Shown: positions 37,986 through 48,756, counted from the first letter of the stretch. The stretch: DNA of 64,000 nucleotides from Butyrivibrio sp. (GCA_017996845.1 JAGOGF010000003.1:7005-71004); one strand, 5' to 3'. The notes: generated by a model from the letters alone, not told the origin. Numbers and translations are program-made.

Positions 37986-38063
37986 TTGAATTGATATTTA
38001 TGCGTGTTATATAAAAATAATCCCCTGGTTGTACCGCACCCAATCTTCTGTTTAAAGGCTAAA

Positions 38064-38097
38064 CTGATTTGGATGCATCAATCAGAGGATCTTTTTT
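38064..38097 (+). terminator. Possible terminator after the lactonase gene
   Basis: A six-base stem CTGATT/AATCAG around a 10-nt loop, followed five bases later by TTTTTT. The stem is weak, so termination is only suggested. Confidence 0.35.
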
Positions 38098-38126
38098 GCA
38101 AAAAAATATTATAGATGACAGCGCAA

Positions 38127-39230
38127 TCAGGATCTGTGATAAAAATCGGTCAGATAGGAAGCACGTGCAGTCATGTTTGACATCATGGCATCGAGAATCG
38201 TAATGGCACACATACATTCTACCACCACAATGGCACGTGGAACCACAACAGGATCGTGTCTGCCATGAATATTGACATCAACAGGTTCTCCGGTCTGTGT
38301 GACAGTATGCTGCGTCTGCGAAATTGAAGGGGTTGGTTTGACAAAACAGCGCAGAATAATATTAGATCCATCACTGATTCCGCCCAGAATACCACCGGCA
38401 TGATTGGAGGTCTTGATAATATGATTGTTCTCGGAAGCAAATTCATCATTGTCTTCAGAACCCAGATATTCGGATACTGCACAGCCATCACCTATTTCAA
38501 CTGCTTTTACAGCTCCGATACCCATTACTGCATTTGCAAGCATGGCATCAAGCTTACGAAATACCGGATCTCCGATACCTGCAGGTACGCCGTGCATAAC
38601 GCATTCAACAACTCCGCCGACTGAATTTTCCTGTTTTCGACACGCTGCAATATAATTCATGGCACGCACATCGGCATCCGCATCCGGCATGCCGGTAGCA
38701 CTTTTCAGAATCTGAGCGCGATCAAAGTTTGCATGGTTAATTTGAACCGGACCTATACTGCGGGTATATGCACAGACATCAACCCCCATTTGTGCCAGCA
38801 TTTTGGCACAGATTGCGCCAGTAGCTACGCGGCCGATGGTTTCTCTTCCGGAGGATCTGCCACCGCCTCTGTAATCACGAAAACCATATTTCATATCATA
38901 GGTATAATCTGCATGACCAGGCCTGTAATATTCTGCAATATCGCGGTAATCATCTGAATGCTGTGAGGTGTTGCGCACAAGTACAGAAATGGGGGTACCG
39001 GTAGTACGCCCCTCAAAAACACCGGAAAGTATTTCAACAAGATCGTCTTCTTTTCTGGGAGTAGCAGCTTCTGACTGACCAGGTTTTCTGCGATCCAGAT
39101 ATTTTTGAATATCGGAAACGCACAGATTCATTCCGGCGGGGAATCCGTCCAAAGTAGCGCCAATTGCAGGACCGTGAGATTCCCCCCATGTTGTAATGCT
39201 GAGATGATTACCATATGATGAACCGGCCAT
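38127..39230 (-). CDS. aroC: Chorismate synthase
   Basis: Last step of the shikimate pathway: FMNH2-dependent elimination of phosphate from EPSP to give chorismate. The 367-residue protein starts [20 protein letters not shown], the family's N-terminal signature. Then come the [20 protein letters not shown] and [18 protein letters not shown] stretches and the C-terminal [16 protein letters not shown] longer reading from 39377 would run through the palindromic leader and adds 49 unrelated residues; it is rejected. GGGGT precedes the ATG. No other aromatic gene is nearby. Confidence 0.93.
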   Translation of the reverse strand: MAGSSYGNHLSITTWGESHGPAIGATLDGFPAGMNLCVSDIQKYLDRRKPGQSEAATPRKEDDLVEILSGVFEGRTTGTPISVLVRNTSQHSDDYRDIAEYYRPGHADYTYDMKYGFRDYRGGGRSSGRETIGRVATGAICAKMLAQMGVDVCAYTRSIGPVQINHANFDRAQILKSATGMPDADADVRAMNYIAACRKQENSVGGVVECVMHGVPAGIGDPVFRKLDAMLANAVMGIGAVKAVEIGDGCAVSEYLGSEDNDEFASENNHIIKTSNHAGGILGGISDGSNIILRCFVKPTPSISQTQHTVTQTGEPVDVNIHGRHDPVVVPRAIVVVECMCAITILDAMMSNMTARASYLTDFYHRS

Positions 39231-39287
39231 AAAATACCCCTTCCGCTTTTGACTTTTTTTATATCTTTCGCATTTATTTGATTCCGA

Positions 39288-39417
39288 ACAGAGCCATGTT
39301 CGAAATTTGCTGCGCAAATTCCTCACTGTGGCGTATCCGCCACATGAATTTATATAAAAATGTGCTTGTGAATGCAAGCATTCCCCGCACCTTTTATATA
39401 AATTCGCATGGCTCTGT
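39288..39417. repeat. Nested palindromic element with a four-stem layout
   Basis: A 130-bp structured block. Its outer arms ACAGAGCCATG / CATGGCTCTGT (39288-39298, 39407-39417) pair perfectly over 11 bp. Inside are three further hairpins: AATTTGC/GCAAATT (39304-39310, 39314-39320), TGTGGCG/CGCCACA (39327-39333, 39338-39344) and GAATTTATATAAAA/TTTTATATAAATTC (39346-39359, 39392-39405, 14 bp perfect). The last encloses GTGC/GCAC and GAATGC/GCATTC. The layout is that of a four-way junction. It can fold in either transcript; it may be a dispersed palindromic repeat or a structured aroC leader. Confidence 0.8.
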
Positions 39418-39426
39418 ATGAATTAC

Positions 39427-39455
39427 ATTATATGAAAGATTTTGTGAAAAGCAAA
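39427..39455 (-). promoter_or_regulatory. Possible aroC promoter upstream of the palindromic element
   Basis: On the minus strand a perfect TATAAT (39427-39432) with a poor TTTGCT 17 bp upstream. If used, transcription would begin at about 39420, and the whole palindromic element would form the 5' leader of aroC mRNA. Confidence 0.4.
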
Positions 39456-39570
39456 GGATGAAAGTTATCTTTATTTGTATGAATAGTTAAAAAAAGCTAC
39501 AAAACAGCTGAATTATGTAATATAATATATTTATGTTGTATCGCCTATCCGCGGGGAAATATTCGATTAT

Positions 39571-40665
39571 ATGAGTAAACTTCATCAGACAAGGCCGCCT
39601 TTCAGAGAACGTGTTATGAAAGAGGTTGGCAAAGCCGTAAAAAATAATAAGAAGCTATACATCCCAGGTGTGATCGTAATTGGTTTTACGATTGTATTAG
39701 ATGAGTTTGCGAAAATTTTTTACAAAAATCCCAAAAAACTGCTCAGTATTGTCTGTGTATTGCTATGTTTCATTTCCAGCAGCAGTTTTTCCTATCCGGT
39801 ATTACCTTTAAATGCGATTTTTGTTTCTGGTCATAATGCTGCTTCTGATGCAGCCAGTACAGATCAGATGTCACAGACATCTGATCTGAATGAGGCGGCA
39901 GAAGCGGATGATGCAGTTGCCTATTCATCTGATTTGACGGATGATGCGGATTATGATGAAGAACAGGAAAGCGGAAAGGTAAGTGAACAGGATCAGTATC
40001 ATCTTGCGGATATTCTTGGGTCAGAGAATTCGGAGATAATAACAGGGCAGGACAGCGGAGCTGCTGCAGCTACTGAACAGGAAAATTTCAGTCCGGATGA
40101 CTGGAAACTGATTCTGATCAATAAACAGCATCCGATTCCGGATGATTATGCATTCCCGATGAGTAATATTAAGGGAAATATGTATTGCGACAAGAGAATT
40201 CTGAGTAGTTTACTCACAATGTTCAAGGCAGCACAACAGGATGGGGTGAATCTGGTTATTTGTTCACCATATAGAAGCGAAGTGCGTCAGGAAAAACTTT
40301 TTACCCGTAAAATTGCCTCTTATATGAATGATGGAATGGCATATATGGATGCATATGCAAAAGCAGCCCAGGCGGTGACAATTCCAGGCTCAAGTGAGCA
40401 TCAGGTCGGGCTCGCGATTGATATCATATCAGATGATTATTCCTATCTGGATGAAGGATTTGGTAAAACCAAGGCAGGGGAATGGCTTTCGGAAAACAGC
40501 AGTAAATATGGATTCATATTGCGTTATCCTGCCGGCAAAGAGAATATTACCGGAATCGAATATGAACCATGGCATTTCCGGTATGTAGGACCGGAGGCTG
40601 CGGGCGTGATAGCCAAACAGAAGATCACATTGGAAGAATTCTGGATGGAGTATATTTACAACTGA
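39571..40665 (+). CDS. VanY-type D-alanyl-D-alanine carboxypeptidase (M15)
   Basis: Zinc carboxypeptidase that trims the terminal D-Ala of peptidoglycan stem peptides. The 364-residue protein has a basic N-terminus and two hydrophobic stretches (about 30-50 and 60-85), of which the second probably anchors or exports it. An acidic Ser/Ala/Asp-rich linker (about 90-175) and the catalytic domain (about 180-355) follow. Motifs are SPYRSEVRQEKLF, GSSEHQVGLAIDI (zinc His and Asp) and EPWHFRYVG (catalytic Glu and zinc His). It is monocistronic or co-transcribed with tgt, which begins 25 bp later. Confidence 0.85.
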   Translation: MSKLHQTRPPFRERVMKEVGKAVKNNKKLYIPGVIVIGFTIVLDEFAKIFYKNPKKLLSIVCVLLCFISSSSFSYPVLPLNAIFVSGHNAASDAASTDQMSQTSDLNEAAEADDAVAYSSDLTDDADYDEEQESGKVSEQDQYHLADILGSENSEIITGQDSGAAAATEQENFSPDDWKLILINKQHPIPDDYAFPMSNIKGNMYCDKRILSSLLTMFKAAQQDGVNLVICSPYRSEVRQEKLFTRKIASYMNDGMAYMDAYAKAAQAVTIPGSSEHQVGLAIDIISDDYSYLDEGFGKTKAGEWLSENSSKYGFILRYPAGKENITGIEYEPWHFRYVGPEAAGVIAKQKITLEEFWMEYIYN

Positions 40666-40690
40666 TTAATTATGAAAAAATGGAGTGTTT

Positions 40691-41869
40691 ATGTATCATT
40701 TATTGAAAACAGAAGGCCGCGCCAAGCGCGGAGAACTGGTGACTGTTCATGGAACGATCCAGACACCGGTATTTATGAATGTTGCTACTGTGGCAGCGAT
40801 TAAAGGCGGTTTATCAACAGAAGATCTGGAAACGATCGGGACGCAGGTTGTGCTTGCCAATACATATCATCTGCATCTAAGACCCGGGGATGACGTGATA
40901 TACAGGATGGGCGGATTGCACAGATTTATGTCATGCAATAAGCCCATTCTTACTGATTCCGGAGGCTTTCAGGTTTTTTCACTTGCAAAGATGAGGAAAA
41001 TTCATGAGGAAGGTGTTTATTTCCATTCACACATAGATGGACACCCGTTATTCATGGGTCCGGAAGAAAGCATGCGGATTCAGTCTCATATCGGATCTAC
41101 GATTGCCATGGCTTTTGATGAATGTCCTTCCAGCAGGGCTGATCATGAGTATGTACAGCAGTCTGTGGACAGAACAACAAGATGGCTTGCACGCTGTCAG
41201 ACAGAAATGAAACGTCTGAATAATCTGGAAGGTACAGTCAATCCGGAACAGATGCTTTTTGGAATTAATCAGGGAGCAATTTTTGATGATATTCGTATTG
41301 CACATGCAAAACGTATTTCAGAGATGGAGCTGGATGGCTATGCAGTTGGCGGACTTGCTGTTGGAGAAACACATGAACAGATGTATCATGTACTGGAAAC
41401 AGTAGTACCATATCTGCCCCAGGATAAGCCGACTTATCTGATGGGAGTCGGAACACCGGCCAATATTCTGGAAGGTGTGGAACGCGGAATTGATTTCTTT
41501 GACTGTGTTTATCCCAGCAGAAACGGACGGCATGGGCATCTGTATACCAATAAAGGCAAAATCAATCTGATGAATGCAAGATACGAACTGGATGAAAGAC
41601 CGATTGAAGAAGGATGCCGGTGCCCTGTCTGTCGCAGATACAGCAGAGCATATATCAGGCATCTTCTGAAAGCGGGAGAGATGCTTGGCATGCGTTTGTG
41701 TGTCATGCATAATCTGTATTTTTATAATACGATGATGGCTGAAATCCGTAAGGCTCTTGATGATGGAGCGTTTGTAGCATATAAAAAACGCAAACTTGCA
41801 GGGATGATGGAAGAGGAAGAAGAGAGCAGTATGCGGTATGATATTGCGAAAAACTGGCGTAAAGGTTAA
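40691..41869 (+). CDS. tgt: Queuine/preQ1 tRNA-ribosyltransferase
   Basis: Exchanges G34 for preQ1 in GUN-anticodon tRNAs on the way to queuosine. The 392-residue TIM-barrel enzyme has LTDSGGFQVFSL (substrate-binding Asp), GVGTPANILEGVERGIDFFDCV and a zinc site: CRCPVC, a Cys-rich cluster at about residue 310, with a later His (LCVMHNLY). The ATG at 40691 has GGAG 5 nt upstream; a GTG reading two codons earlier is unnecessary. It lies before yajC, a common bacterial order (tgt-yajC). Confidence 0.94.
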   Translation: MYHLLKTEGRAKRGELVTVHGTIQTPVFMNVATVAAIKGGLSTEDLETIGTQVVLANTYHLHLRPGDDVIYRMGGLHRFMSCNKPILTDSGGFQVFSLAKMRKIHEEGVYFHSHIDGHPLFMGPEESMRIQSHIGSTIAMAFDECPSSRADHEYVQQSVDRTTRWLARCQTEMKRLNNLEGTVNPEQMLFGINQGAIFDDIRIAHAKRISEMELDGYAVGGLAVGETHEQMYHVLETVVPYLPQDKPTYLMGVGTPANILEGVERGIDFFDCVYPSRNGRHGHLYTNKGKINLMNARYELDERPIEEGCRCPVCRRYSRAYIRHLLKAGEMLGMRLCVMHNLYFYNTMMAEIRKALDDGAFVAYKKRKLAGMMEEEEESSMRYDIAKNWRKG

Positions 41870-41884
41870 AGGCGTAAATAATTC

Positions 41885-41913
41885 TTGTTTTTATCAGGAT
41901 AATTGTGTATCAT
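41885..41913 (+). promoter_or_regulatory. Possible yajC promoter
   Basis: TTGTTT (41885-41890) and TATCAT (41908-41913), spacing 17 bp, 45 bp before the yajC start. Both hexamers are imperfect. Confidence 0.4.
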
Positions 41914-41957
41914 TGTAAAAGTAATTAATACATCGCGTTTATTTGGAGGCATTGCAA

Positions 41958-42329
41958 ATGGGTATTCTTTTGACATCAACAGGAACTTCCGCGACCAGCT
42001 CAGGGCTTTTCTGGGTAATCTATATTGTCGCAATTTTCGGATTTATTTATTTCTTTTTTATGCGTCCGCAGAAAAAGGAACAGAAGCAGAAGGCAGCGCT
42101 TTTGTCTGCACTTGCAGTAGGAGACAGCGTCAGAACAACCGGAGGCTTTATCGGAACCGTCATTGATATTAATGATGATATGGTAATTGTAGAATTCGGT
42201 AATAACAGAAATTGTCGCATTCCTATGGTAAGAGAGGCAATTGTTGAGATTGAGAAGCCTGAAGACGCTGTTAAACCGGCAGAGACAAAGGCTGACAGTA
42301 AAAAGGATAAAGATAAAAAGACGAAATAA
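41958..42329 (+). CDS. yajC: Preprotein translocase subunit YajC
   Basis: Accessory subunit of the SecDF-YajC complex assisting Sec-dependent export. The 123-residue protein has one N-terminal membrane span (about 17-35: GLFWVIYIVAIFGFIYFFF) followed by the family motif MRPQKKEQK. A small beta-rich domain comes next (VGDSVRTTGGFIGTV, VIVEFG), then a charged Lys-rich tail. The ATG at 41958 follows GGAGG by 8 nt. A strong terminator closes the transcript. Confidence 0.93.
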   Translation: MGILLTSTGTSATSSGLFWVIYIVAIFGFIYFFFMRPQKKEQKQKAALLSALAVGDSVRTTGGFIGTVIDINDDMVIVEFGNNRNCRIPMVREAIVEIEKPEDAVKPAETKADSKKDKDKKTK

Positions 42330-42352
42330 GTCCTTTCAACAGGGATGATTTA

Positions 42353-42388
42353 AAACCGGGTGCCAGTTCTCTGTCACCCGGTTTTTTT
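42353..42388 (+). terminator. Rho-independent terminator after yajC
   Basis: A 10-bp perfect stem AAACCGGGTG / CACCCGGTTT with a 12-nt loop, running into a tract of seven T's. Confidence 0.9.
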
Positions 42389-42442
42389 ACATAAAAACTC
42401 CGAAAAAGCTATTTTTATATCAGCCTGCATTAATTATGCACC

Positions 42443-42469
42443 TTGTTTTTTTGCATAAAGTAATATAAT
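42443..42469 (+). promoter_or_regulatory. Possible promoter of the leuB-ilvDB gene run
   Basis: A perfect TATAAT (42464-42469) with TTGTTT 15 bp upstream (short spacing). A TGCAT/ATGCA dyad lies just before it (42426-42440) and could be an operator. No T-box or leader peptide was recognised in the 157-bp region. Confidence 0.4.
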
Positions 42470-42545
42470 ATGTAGTGAAGTTTTATGCTGTGACGTATCA
42501 GAGAAAGCTTGATATTACTGCAGCGGGGAACCAGGAGGAGCGAAA

Positions 42546-43640
42546 ATGAAATTAAATATTACCTGTATTCCGGGAGATGGAATCGGTCCGGAAATTGTTA
42601 TGGAAGCAAAAAAAGTATTGAATCAGACCGCAAAAATTTACGGTCATGAAATGATCTATACAGATATTCTGATGGGAGGTGCATCCATTGATGCGTATGG
42701 GATGCCGCTTACCGATGAGGCAATTGCAGCTGCAAAATCAGCAGATGCTGTTTTGATGGGGTCTATTGGAGGAAATACTGCAACATCTCCCTGGTATAAA
42801 CTGGCACCAGAGCTCAGGCCGGAGGCTGGTCTGCTGCAGATTCGGAAAGAATTGAATCTGTTCGCAAATCTGAGACCGGCTTATCTTTATTCAGAACTAA
42901 AAGAAGCTTGCCCATTGAAAGAATCAACTGGAAACAAAGGGTTTGATCTTTTGATCATGCGTGAGCTGACGGGTGGATTATATTTTGGAAAACGTCATAC
43001 AGAAGTAATTGACGGACAAAAAGTTGCTACTGATACACTTGTATATTCCGAATCCGAGATCAGACGAATTGCCATTCGTGCATTTGATGTCGCAATGAAG
43101 AGACGAAAGAAGGTAACAAGTGTAGATAAAGCCAATGTGCTTGATTCCTCCAGATTATGGAGAAGTGTTGTGGAAGAAGTTGCGGCTGATTATCCTGAAG
43201 TTGAACTGTCACATATGCTGGTTGATAATTGTGCAATGCAGCTGGTACATGATCCGGCGCAGTTTGATGTGATCCTGACAGAAAACATGTTTGGAGATAT
43301 TCTTTCCGATGAAGCCAGTATGATTACAGGGTCAATCGGTATGCTTCCAAGCGCATCACTGAATGATACCAGTTTTGGTTTGTATGAGCCAAGCCATGGT
43401 TCAGCACCGGATATTGCAGGAAAAGATATTGCGAATCCGATTGCAACCATTCTTTCAGCTGCAATGATGCTTCGATATTCTTTTAATCTGGACAGAGAAG
43501 CAGACGATATAGAAACTGCTGTCAGAAAAGTACTGCAGGAAGGATACAGAACTTCGGATTTGATATTGAAGGGAGACGTTTCTGCAAAAGCCTGCGGCTG
43601 CCATGAAATGGGGGAGCTGATCGCAGAGAGAGTATCCTGA
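42546..43640 (+). CDS. leuB: 3-isopropylmalate dehydrogenase
   Basis: NAD+-dependent oxidative decarboxylation of 3-isopropylmalate in leucine synthesis. In the 364-residue protein, PGDGIGPEI is at the N-terminus. The [23 protein letters not shown] and [21 protein letters not shown] motifs follow, and [21 protein letters not shown] closes the NAD site. These match LeuB rather than isocitrate dehydrogenase. AGGAGG lies about 6 nt before the ATG. leuA, leuC and leuD are not in the window. It begins a tightly spaced run of genes to 51.4 kb. Confidence 0.93.
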   Translation: MKLNITCIPGDGIGPEIVMEAKKVLNQTAKIYGHEMIYTDILMGGASIDAYGMPLTDEAIAAAKSADAVLMGSIGGNTATSPWYKLAPELRPEAGLLQIRKELNLFANLRPAYLYSELKEACPLKESTGNKGFDLLIMRELTGGLYFGKRHTEVIDGQKVATDTLVYSESEIRRIAIRAFDVAMKRRKKVTSVDKANVLDSSRLWRSVVEEVAADYPEVELSHMLVDNCAMQLVHDPAQFDVILTENMFGDILSDEASMITGSIGMLPSASLNDTSFGLYEPSHGSAPDIAGKDIANPIATILSAAMMLRYSFNLDREADDIETAVRKVLQEGYRTSDLILKGDVSAKACGCHEMGELIAERVS

Positions 43641-43656
43641 CGATCGATGGGGGATC

Positions 43657-45342
43657 ATGAAGATAAATCAGACAGAATCTGTGTCGGGGAAAAAAGAAAA
43701 ATCGGAATTCAGATTTGAAGCATGGGAAAGACTGATACAAAGTCCGGAGAATATGGCTGCTGCGCTTTTTATTCTGGCAATGGCAGTATATTATCTATGG
43801 CGCATGTTATACCTTACACCATGGTATGATGAACTGTATACTTATTATTATTTTATCAGTCGTGGCCCGTTGTATGCGGCTATACACTGGCCTTTGCCCA
43901 ATAATCATGTCGGCTACTCTGTTCTGTCATCGATTCTGAACCTGACAGGAAATTCATATTTTGGACTAAGAGGTATATCTTGGCTGTGCGCAGTATCCAA
44001 TCTGATTATTTTATATAAAATCAGTCAGTTCTTTTTTGATGACTGGCTGCCTTTATGCACAATAGTGATATATAGTTCCTTACAGATGGTAAATGTTCTG
44101 TCTGTGCAGGGAAGAGGATATACACTCTCTACATTATGTTTTCTGATTACAATGAAGGTACTTTCAGATCTGAGCCGGATTGGATATAAACAGATTTCAC
44201 GCTATGTTTTCCTGATTCTGCTGTTAGTGCTGGGTTTGTATACGGTACCCAGCAGTATATATTGGGTATTACCGTTATGCTTTGCGACAATTCTATATCT
44301 GATCATTAATGGTTACAGAATTCGAAAAGTAAGTGGCGGGTTGGGTAAAAACAAGTACCTGCGGCAAATGATCCGTATTCTGACAGCAGGAGTTATTGCA
44401 GCATTTGTAACCACATTATTGTATCTTGCAATATGGCTGGCAGTCGGCTCCAATCTGATTATGAAAGATCAGAACAGCAGCATGTTTGGGCTTGGACATG
44501 TGGATATTATTCTTCGTGCTCCCATATCGGCAGCGCACCGGGGCCTTCAATATATGTTAGCCTCTCCTTATATCCAGAGTGTTCCCTCAAAAGGCTTTTT
44601 GCCGGCGTTTGAAAGTTGGATCATCAGTCTCAATGAACAGTTGATTCCCGGAGGAGGGGTTATTCTTCTGCTGATACTGATAGTGGCCATATCGATTACC
44701 ATCAGTGGGTGTATATTCCATTTTGAAGAAAGCCATACCTGTTTCAGGCTTCTGATCAGCTGTACTGCTCTTTTTATGCCGCTTATGCTTTTGGTACAAA
44801 GAAAACTTCCCTATTACAGAGTGTTTTCCTATTATGGCATTATTGTTGCACTATCCATCAGTATTTTGATTCAATATATTATGGTAATCCTGCGAAGACT
44901 GTATGAATATATGGTCAGGAACAGAGCAGATCGCAGAGACAGTATGATTGTCCGTAAGTGGCATGTCTTTCTGCCGGTTGTTTTTGCATTTGCATTTATG
45001 CTGATACAGCTTTTTAATCCGATGTTTTTTGCACAACTTGGGGAAAGAGAGGATCTGGCATACCAGGCACTTCTGATGGCTGACCTTTCCAACAGAACGA
45101 ATCCCTGCGTTTGTGATACAGATCAGCAGTATCTGATGAAATTTGGCTGGAATCTGAATTGTGATAATAAGCAGATCGAAAATTCTGACTGTGTGATTCT
45201 GGATCGAAATATGTTGAAAAAAGGCTATAACGGAGAAGATACGTGGAAGTTTTATCAGACGTATGAGACGATTCCATGGGATTATATTAAAACCATGCAT
45301 ATCATATATGAAAACAAAGATTTTATTCTATATGTAAAATAA
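43657..45342 (+). CDS. GT-C type membrane glycosyltransferase (PMT/ArnT-like)
   Basis: A 561-residue polytopic protein with about ten to twelve membrane spans. The first extracytoplasmic loop carries [11 protein letters not shown], the acidic D-E motif of GT-C/GT39 enzymes that use polyprenyl-phosphate sugars. The following [20 protein letters not shown] loop is also typical. A hydrophilic C-terminal domain of about 90 residues follows the last span. Acceptor and sugar are unknown. It lies 16 bp after leuB and 23 bp before ilvD, so an envelope enzyme sits inside a branched-chain amino-acid operon. Confidence 0.7.
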   Translation: MKINQTESVSGKKEKSEFRFEAWERLIQSPENMAAALFILAMAVYYLWRMLYLTPWYDELYTYYYFISRGPLYAAIHWPLPNNHVGYSVLSSILNLTGNSYFGLRGISWLCAVSNLIILYKISQFFFDDWLPLCTIVIYSSLQMVNVLSVQGRGYTLSTLCFLITMKVLSDLSRIGYKQISRYVFLILLLVLGLYTVPSSIYWVLPLCFATILYLIINGYRIRKVSGGLGKNKYLRQMIRILTAGVIAAFVTTLLYLAIWLAVGSNLIMKDQNSSMFGLGHVDIILRAPISAAHRGLQYMLASPYIQSVPSKGFLPAFESWIISLNEQLIPGGGVILLLILIVAISITISGCIFHFEESHTCFRLLISCTALFMPLMLLVQRKLPYYRVFSYYGIIVALSISILIQYIMVILRRLYEYMVRNRADRRDSMIVRKWHVFLPVVFAFAFMLIQLFNPMFFAQLGEREDLAYQALLMADLSNRTNPCVCDTDQQYLMKFGWNLNCDNKQIENSDCVILDRNMLKKGYNGEDTWKFYQTYETIPWDYIKTMHIIYENKDFILYVK

Positions 45343-45365
45343 ATACAGCAAAGGAGATAACAACT

Positions 45366-47039
45366 ATGAACAGTGATCGTGTCATGAGAGGTATCCAGCA
45401 GGCGCCGCACAGAAGTCTGTTTAATGCACTTGGTTTTACGGAAGAGGAACGAAGAAAACCGCTGATTGGTATCGTAAGCTCACAAAGTGAGATCATTCCG
45501 GGTCATATGGAGCTTGACCGAATTGCTGAGGCAGTAAAGCTTGGAATTGCAGAAGCCGGTGGTATGCCTGTTATTGTTCCTGCTATTGCAGTATGTGATG
45601 GAATTGCCATGGGACATGTCGGAATGAAATATTCGCTTGTTACCAGGGATCTGATTGCAGACAGTACAGAATGTCTTGCACTTGCGCATGCTTTTGACGG
45701 TATGGTTATGATTCCAAACTGTGATAAGAATGTTCCGGGACTTTTGATGGCTGCAGCAAGAGTGAATATTCCGACTGTATTTGTTTCAGGGGGTCCTATG
45801 ATGGCAGGACGTGTGGATGGCAAAAAGAGAAGTCTGTCCAGCATGTTTGAAGCAGTTGGAAGCGTTGCGGCAGGTACAATGACGCAGGAAAAGCTTGCAG
45901 AATATGAAGAAAAGGTATGTCCGACCTGCGGATCCTGTTCCGGAATGTATACGGCCAATTCCATGAACTGCCTGACCGAAGCAATTGGTATGGGACTTCG
46001 TGGCAACGGAACGATTCCGGCTGTTTATTCAGCACGAATCCGACTGGCCAAAAAAGCAGGATACCAGATCATGGAACTGATTGAAAAGGATATTCGTCCA
46101 AAAGATATTATGACCAGGGATGCCTTTATGAATGCTTTGGCAATTGATATGGCACTTGGCTGTTCAACCAATACAATGCTTCATTTACCGGCAATTGCGC
46201 ACGAAGCAGGTGTTGAGATCAATATGGAAATGGCAAACGAAATTTCTGACCGCACACCGAATCTGTGTCACCTTGCACCGGCAGGACCTACCTATATGGA
46301 GGATCTGAACGAGGCAGGCGGCGTATATGCTGTAATGAAAGAACTGGATAAGAAAAAACTGATTAAAACAGATCTGCTGACCTGTACCGGAAAGACAATT
46401 GCTGAAAATCTCGAAGGTGTGGTTAACATGGATCCGGAGGTAATCAGGCCAATTGATAATCCTTATATGCCCAATGGCGGAATTGCTGTTCTGAAAGGAA
46501 ATCTTGCACCGGATACGGGAATTGTTAAACGTTCAGCCGTTGCACCCGAAATGATGGTACATGAAGGACCTGCAAGAGTATTTGACTGTGAAGAAGATGC
46601 AATTGCAGCAATCCTTGGGGGCAAAATTGTTGCAGGTGATGTTGTGGTAATTCGCTATGAGGGACCCAAAGGGGGACCGGGTATGCGTGAGATGCTGAAT
46701 CCGACATCTGCAATTGCAGGAATGGGTCTTGGCTCCAGCGTTGCACTGATTACAGATGGAAGATTTTCAGGTGCCAGCCGTGGCGCATCCATCGGACATG
46801 TTTCTCCGGAAGCAGCAGTTGGCGGACCGATTGCACTGGTACAGGAAGGTGATATCATTCGTGTGGATATTCCGGGGAATGCACTGGATATGAAAGTGCC
46901 ACAGGAGGAAATCGCAAGACGCAGGGCAGAATGGAAACCAAGACAGCCCAAGATTACGACCGGATACCTTTCCAGATATGTTCATATGGTAACAAGTGGT
47001 AATCGCGGGGCAATACTGGAAGTTCCAAAAGCAGATTAA
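45366..47039 (+). CDS. ilvD: Dihydroxy-acid dehydratase
   Basis: Fe-S enzyme dehydrating 2,3-dihydroxyisovalerate and its methyl homologue in valine, leucine and isoleucine synthesis. In the 557-residue protein, cluster Cys residues are in PNCDKNVPG (about residue 120) and [16 protein letters not shown] (about 190). [20 protein letters not shown] near residue 470 is the second family signature. AAAGGAG precedes the ATG. It lies 24 bp upstream of ilvB. Confidence 0.95.
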   Translation: MNSDRVMRGIQQAPHRSLFNALGFTEEERRKPLIGIVSSQSEIIPGHMELDRIAEAVKLGIAEAGGMPVIVPAIAVCDGIAMGHVGMKYSLVTRDLIADSTECLALAHAFDGMVMIPNCDKNVPGLLMAAARVNIPTVFVSGGPMMAGRVDGKKRSLSSMFEAVGSVAAGTMTQEKLAEYEEKVCPTCGSCSGMYTANSMNCLTEAIGMGLRGNGTIPAVYSARIRLAKKAGYQIMELIEKDIRPKDIMTRDAFMNALAIDMALGCSTNTMLHLPAIAHEAGVEINMEMANEISDRTPNLCHLAPAGPTYMEDLNEAGGVYAVMKELDKKKLIKTDLLTCTGKTIAENLEGVVNMDPEVIRPIDNPYMPNGGIAVLKGNLAPDTGIVKRSAVAPEMMVHEGPARVFDCEEDAIAAILGGKIVAGDVVVIRYEGPKGGPGMREMLNPTSAIAGMGLGSSVALITDGRFSGASRGASIGHVSPEAAVGGPIALVQEGDIIRVDIPGNALDMKVPQEEIARRRAEWKPRQPKITTGYLSRYVHMVTSGNRGAILEVPKAD

Positions 47040-47062
47040 GGATACGGGAAAAGAGGTTAGCA

Positions 47063-48745
47063 ATGAGGTTAACTGGAGCACAGATCGTACTGGAATGCCT
47101 GAAAGAACAGGGAGTTGACACGATTTTTGGCTATCCGGGCGGAACAATACTGAATGTATATGATGAAATCTATAAGCATGCGGATGAATTTACACATATT
47201 CTGACTTCACATGAACAGGGAGCAGCACATGCGGCAGATGGTTATGCAAGAGCAACGGGGAAGGTCGGCGTCTGTATGGCAACAAGCGGTCCCGGATCCA
47301 CGAATCTCGTAACCGGAATTGCTACTGCATATATGGATTCTGTACCGATTGTGGCGATTACGTGTAATGTTAATCTGCCCCTTCTTGGCAAAGACTCTTT
47401 TCAGGAAGTCGATATAGCAGGTATAACCATGCCTATTACCAAGCATGGTTATATTGTCAAAAATGTAGATATTCTTGCAGATACGCTGCGCAAGGCATTT
47501 GCGATTGCCAAAAGCGGAAGACCGGGGCCTGTTCTGGTTGATATTACCAAAGATGTTACTGCACAGAGCTGCGAATATGAACCCGTTCAGATATCAGAAC
47601 CCAGACCTGAAAAAAAATATTCGCAGGAGGATATCAATCTTGCTGTCAGTATGATCAAGGCTGCAAAAAAACCGTTTATTTATGTTGGTGGAGGAGCAAC
47701 CATTTCAGGGGCTTCGGATGAACTTGAGAAATTTGCACAGACAATAGAGTCACCGGTTTGCGATACACTGATGGGAAAGGGTGCATTTGACGGACATCAT
47801 CCTTTATATACCGGGATGATCGGAATGCATGGTACAAAAGCTTCCAATTACGGTGTAAGCGAATGTGATCTTCTGATTGCGCTCGGAGCAAGGTTTTCAG
47901 ACAGAGTGGTGGGAAATGCCAAGGCTTTTGCAAAGAATGCAAAAGTACTGCAGTTTGATATAGATGCGGCAGAAATCAATAAGAATATACACACAGATGG
48001 TTCGGTTGTGGGTGATCTGAAGCAGATTCTGATGGATGTAAATGCACAGATGACCAAGCAGGATCACGCAAAGTGGCTTGCAGAAATCGATGCATTTAAG
48101 GAAAAATTCCCGCTTAATTATGATCAGAGCAAGCTGACTTGTCCCTATATCATGGAAGAACTTGACCGCGTAACCGGAGGAAGTGCAATTGTATCTACGG
48201 ACGTTGGACAGCATCAGATGTGGGCTGCCCAATACTACAAATACAGAGAGCCCAGAACTTTTCTGACATCCGGAGGACTTGGCACAATGGGATACGGACT
48301 CGGAGCATGCATTGGTGCAAAAGTCGGTAAACCGGATAAGATATGCGTAAATATTGCGGGAGACGGATGCTTCCGAATGAATATGAATGAGCTTGCAACA
48401 GCCAGCAGATATCATCTGCCCATCATTGAGATCATTATAGACAATCATGTACTTGGAATGGTAAGACAGTGGCAGACACTTTTCTATGGTAAACGCTATT
48501 CACAGACAGTTTTCGATGATAATATAGATTATTGTAAGGTTGCGGAAGGACTTGGATGTATTGCAATCAGAATAACCCGAAAAGAAGAAGTGGGGGCTGC
48601 AATTGAAAAAGCCATTGCAGAAAACAAACCGGTTGTACTGGACTGTATGATAGAAGCAGACGATAAGGTGTTTCCGATGGTTCCTGCCGGAGCACCGATC
48701 AGTGAGGCGTTTGATGCAAAGGATCTTGCTGCGAAGAAGGATTAA
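47063..48745 (+). CDS. ilvB: Acetolactate synthase, large (catalytic) subunit
   Basis: Thiamine-diphosphate enzyme condensing two pyruvates (or pyruvate and 2-oxobutyrate) at the start of branched-chain amino-acid synthesis. In the 560-residue protein, the activating Glu is in SHEQGAAHAADGYAR (about residue 50) and FQEVDIAGITMPITKH is in the PYR domain. The ThDP/Mg motif is GDGCFRMNMNELATASRY (about 435). Ending in NHVLGMVRQWQ and a C-terminal tail, it matches the biosynthetic, FAD-containing form. The small regulatory subunit (ilvN) is not adjacent, so it must lie elsewhere. Confidence 0.94.
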   Translation: MRLTGAQIVLECLKEQGVDTIFGYPGGTILNVYDEIYKHADEFTHILTSHEQGAAHAADGYARATGKVGVCMATSGPGSTNLVTGIATAYMDSVPIVAITCNVNLPLLGKDSFQEVDIAGITMPITKHGYIVKNVDILADTLRKAFAIAKSGRPGPVLVDITKDVTAQSCEYEPVQISEPRPEKKYSQEDINLAVSMIKAAKKPFIYVGGGATISGASDELEKFAQTIESPVCDTLMGKGAFDGHHPLYTGMIGMHGTKASNYGVSECDLLIALGARFSDRVVGNAKAFAKNAKVLQFDIDAAEINKNIHTDGSVVGDLKQILMDVNAQMTKQDHAKWLAEIDAFKEKFPLNYDQSKLTCPYIMEELDRVTGGSAIVSTDVGQHQMWAAQYYKYREPRTFLTSGGLGTMGYGLGACIGAKVGKPDKICVNIAGDGCFRMNMNELATASRYHLPIIEIIIDNHVLGMVRQWQTLFYGKRYSQTVFDDNIDYCKVAEGLGCIAIRITRKEEVGAAIEKAIAENKPVVLDCMIEADDKVFPMVPAGAPISEAFDAKDLAAKKD

Positions 48746-48756
48746 GGATTATTCTC

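Larger units (their letters stand above)
39231..39570. other. 340-bp gene-free stretch between aroC and vanY-like gene
   Basis: Holds the divergent control regions of aroC (minus) and the carboxypeptidase gene (plus). Its dominant content is the nested palindromic element at 39288-39417. A minus-strand TATAAT is at 39427-39432 and a plus-strand TATAAT at 39521-39526; neither has a strong -35. Confidence 0.6.

Noticed and set aside
39231..39377. N-terminal extension of aroC through the palindromic element
   Set aside because: The frame is open, but the added residues are unrelated to chorismate synthase, and the ribosome site and family N-terminus support 39230.
42389..42545. T-box or leader-peptide attenuator before leuB
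   Set aside because: No AGGTGG-type T-box, no run of Leu codons and no terminator in this stretch; only a possible promoter and a short dyad.
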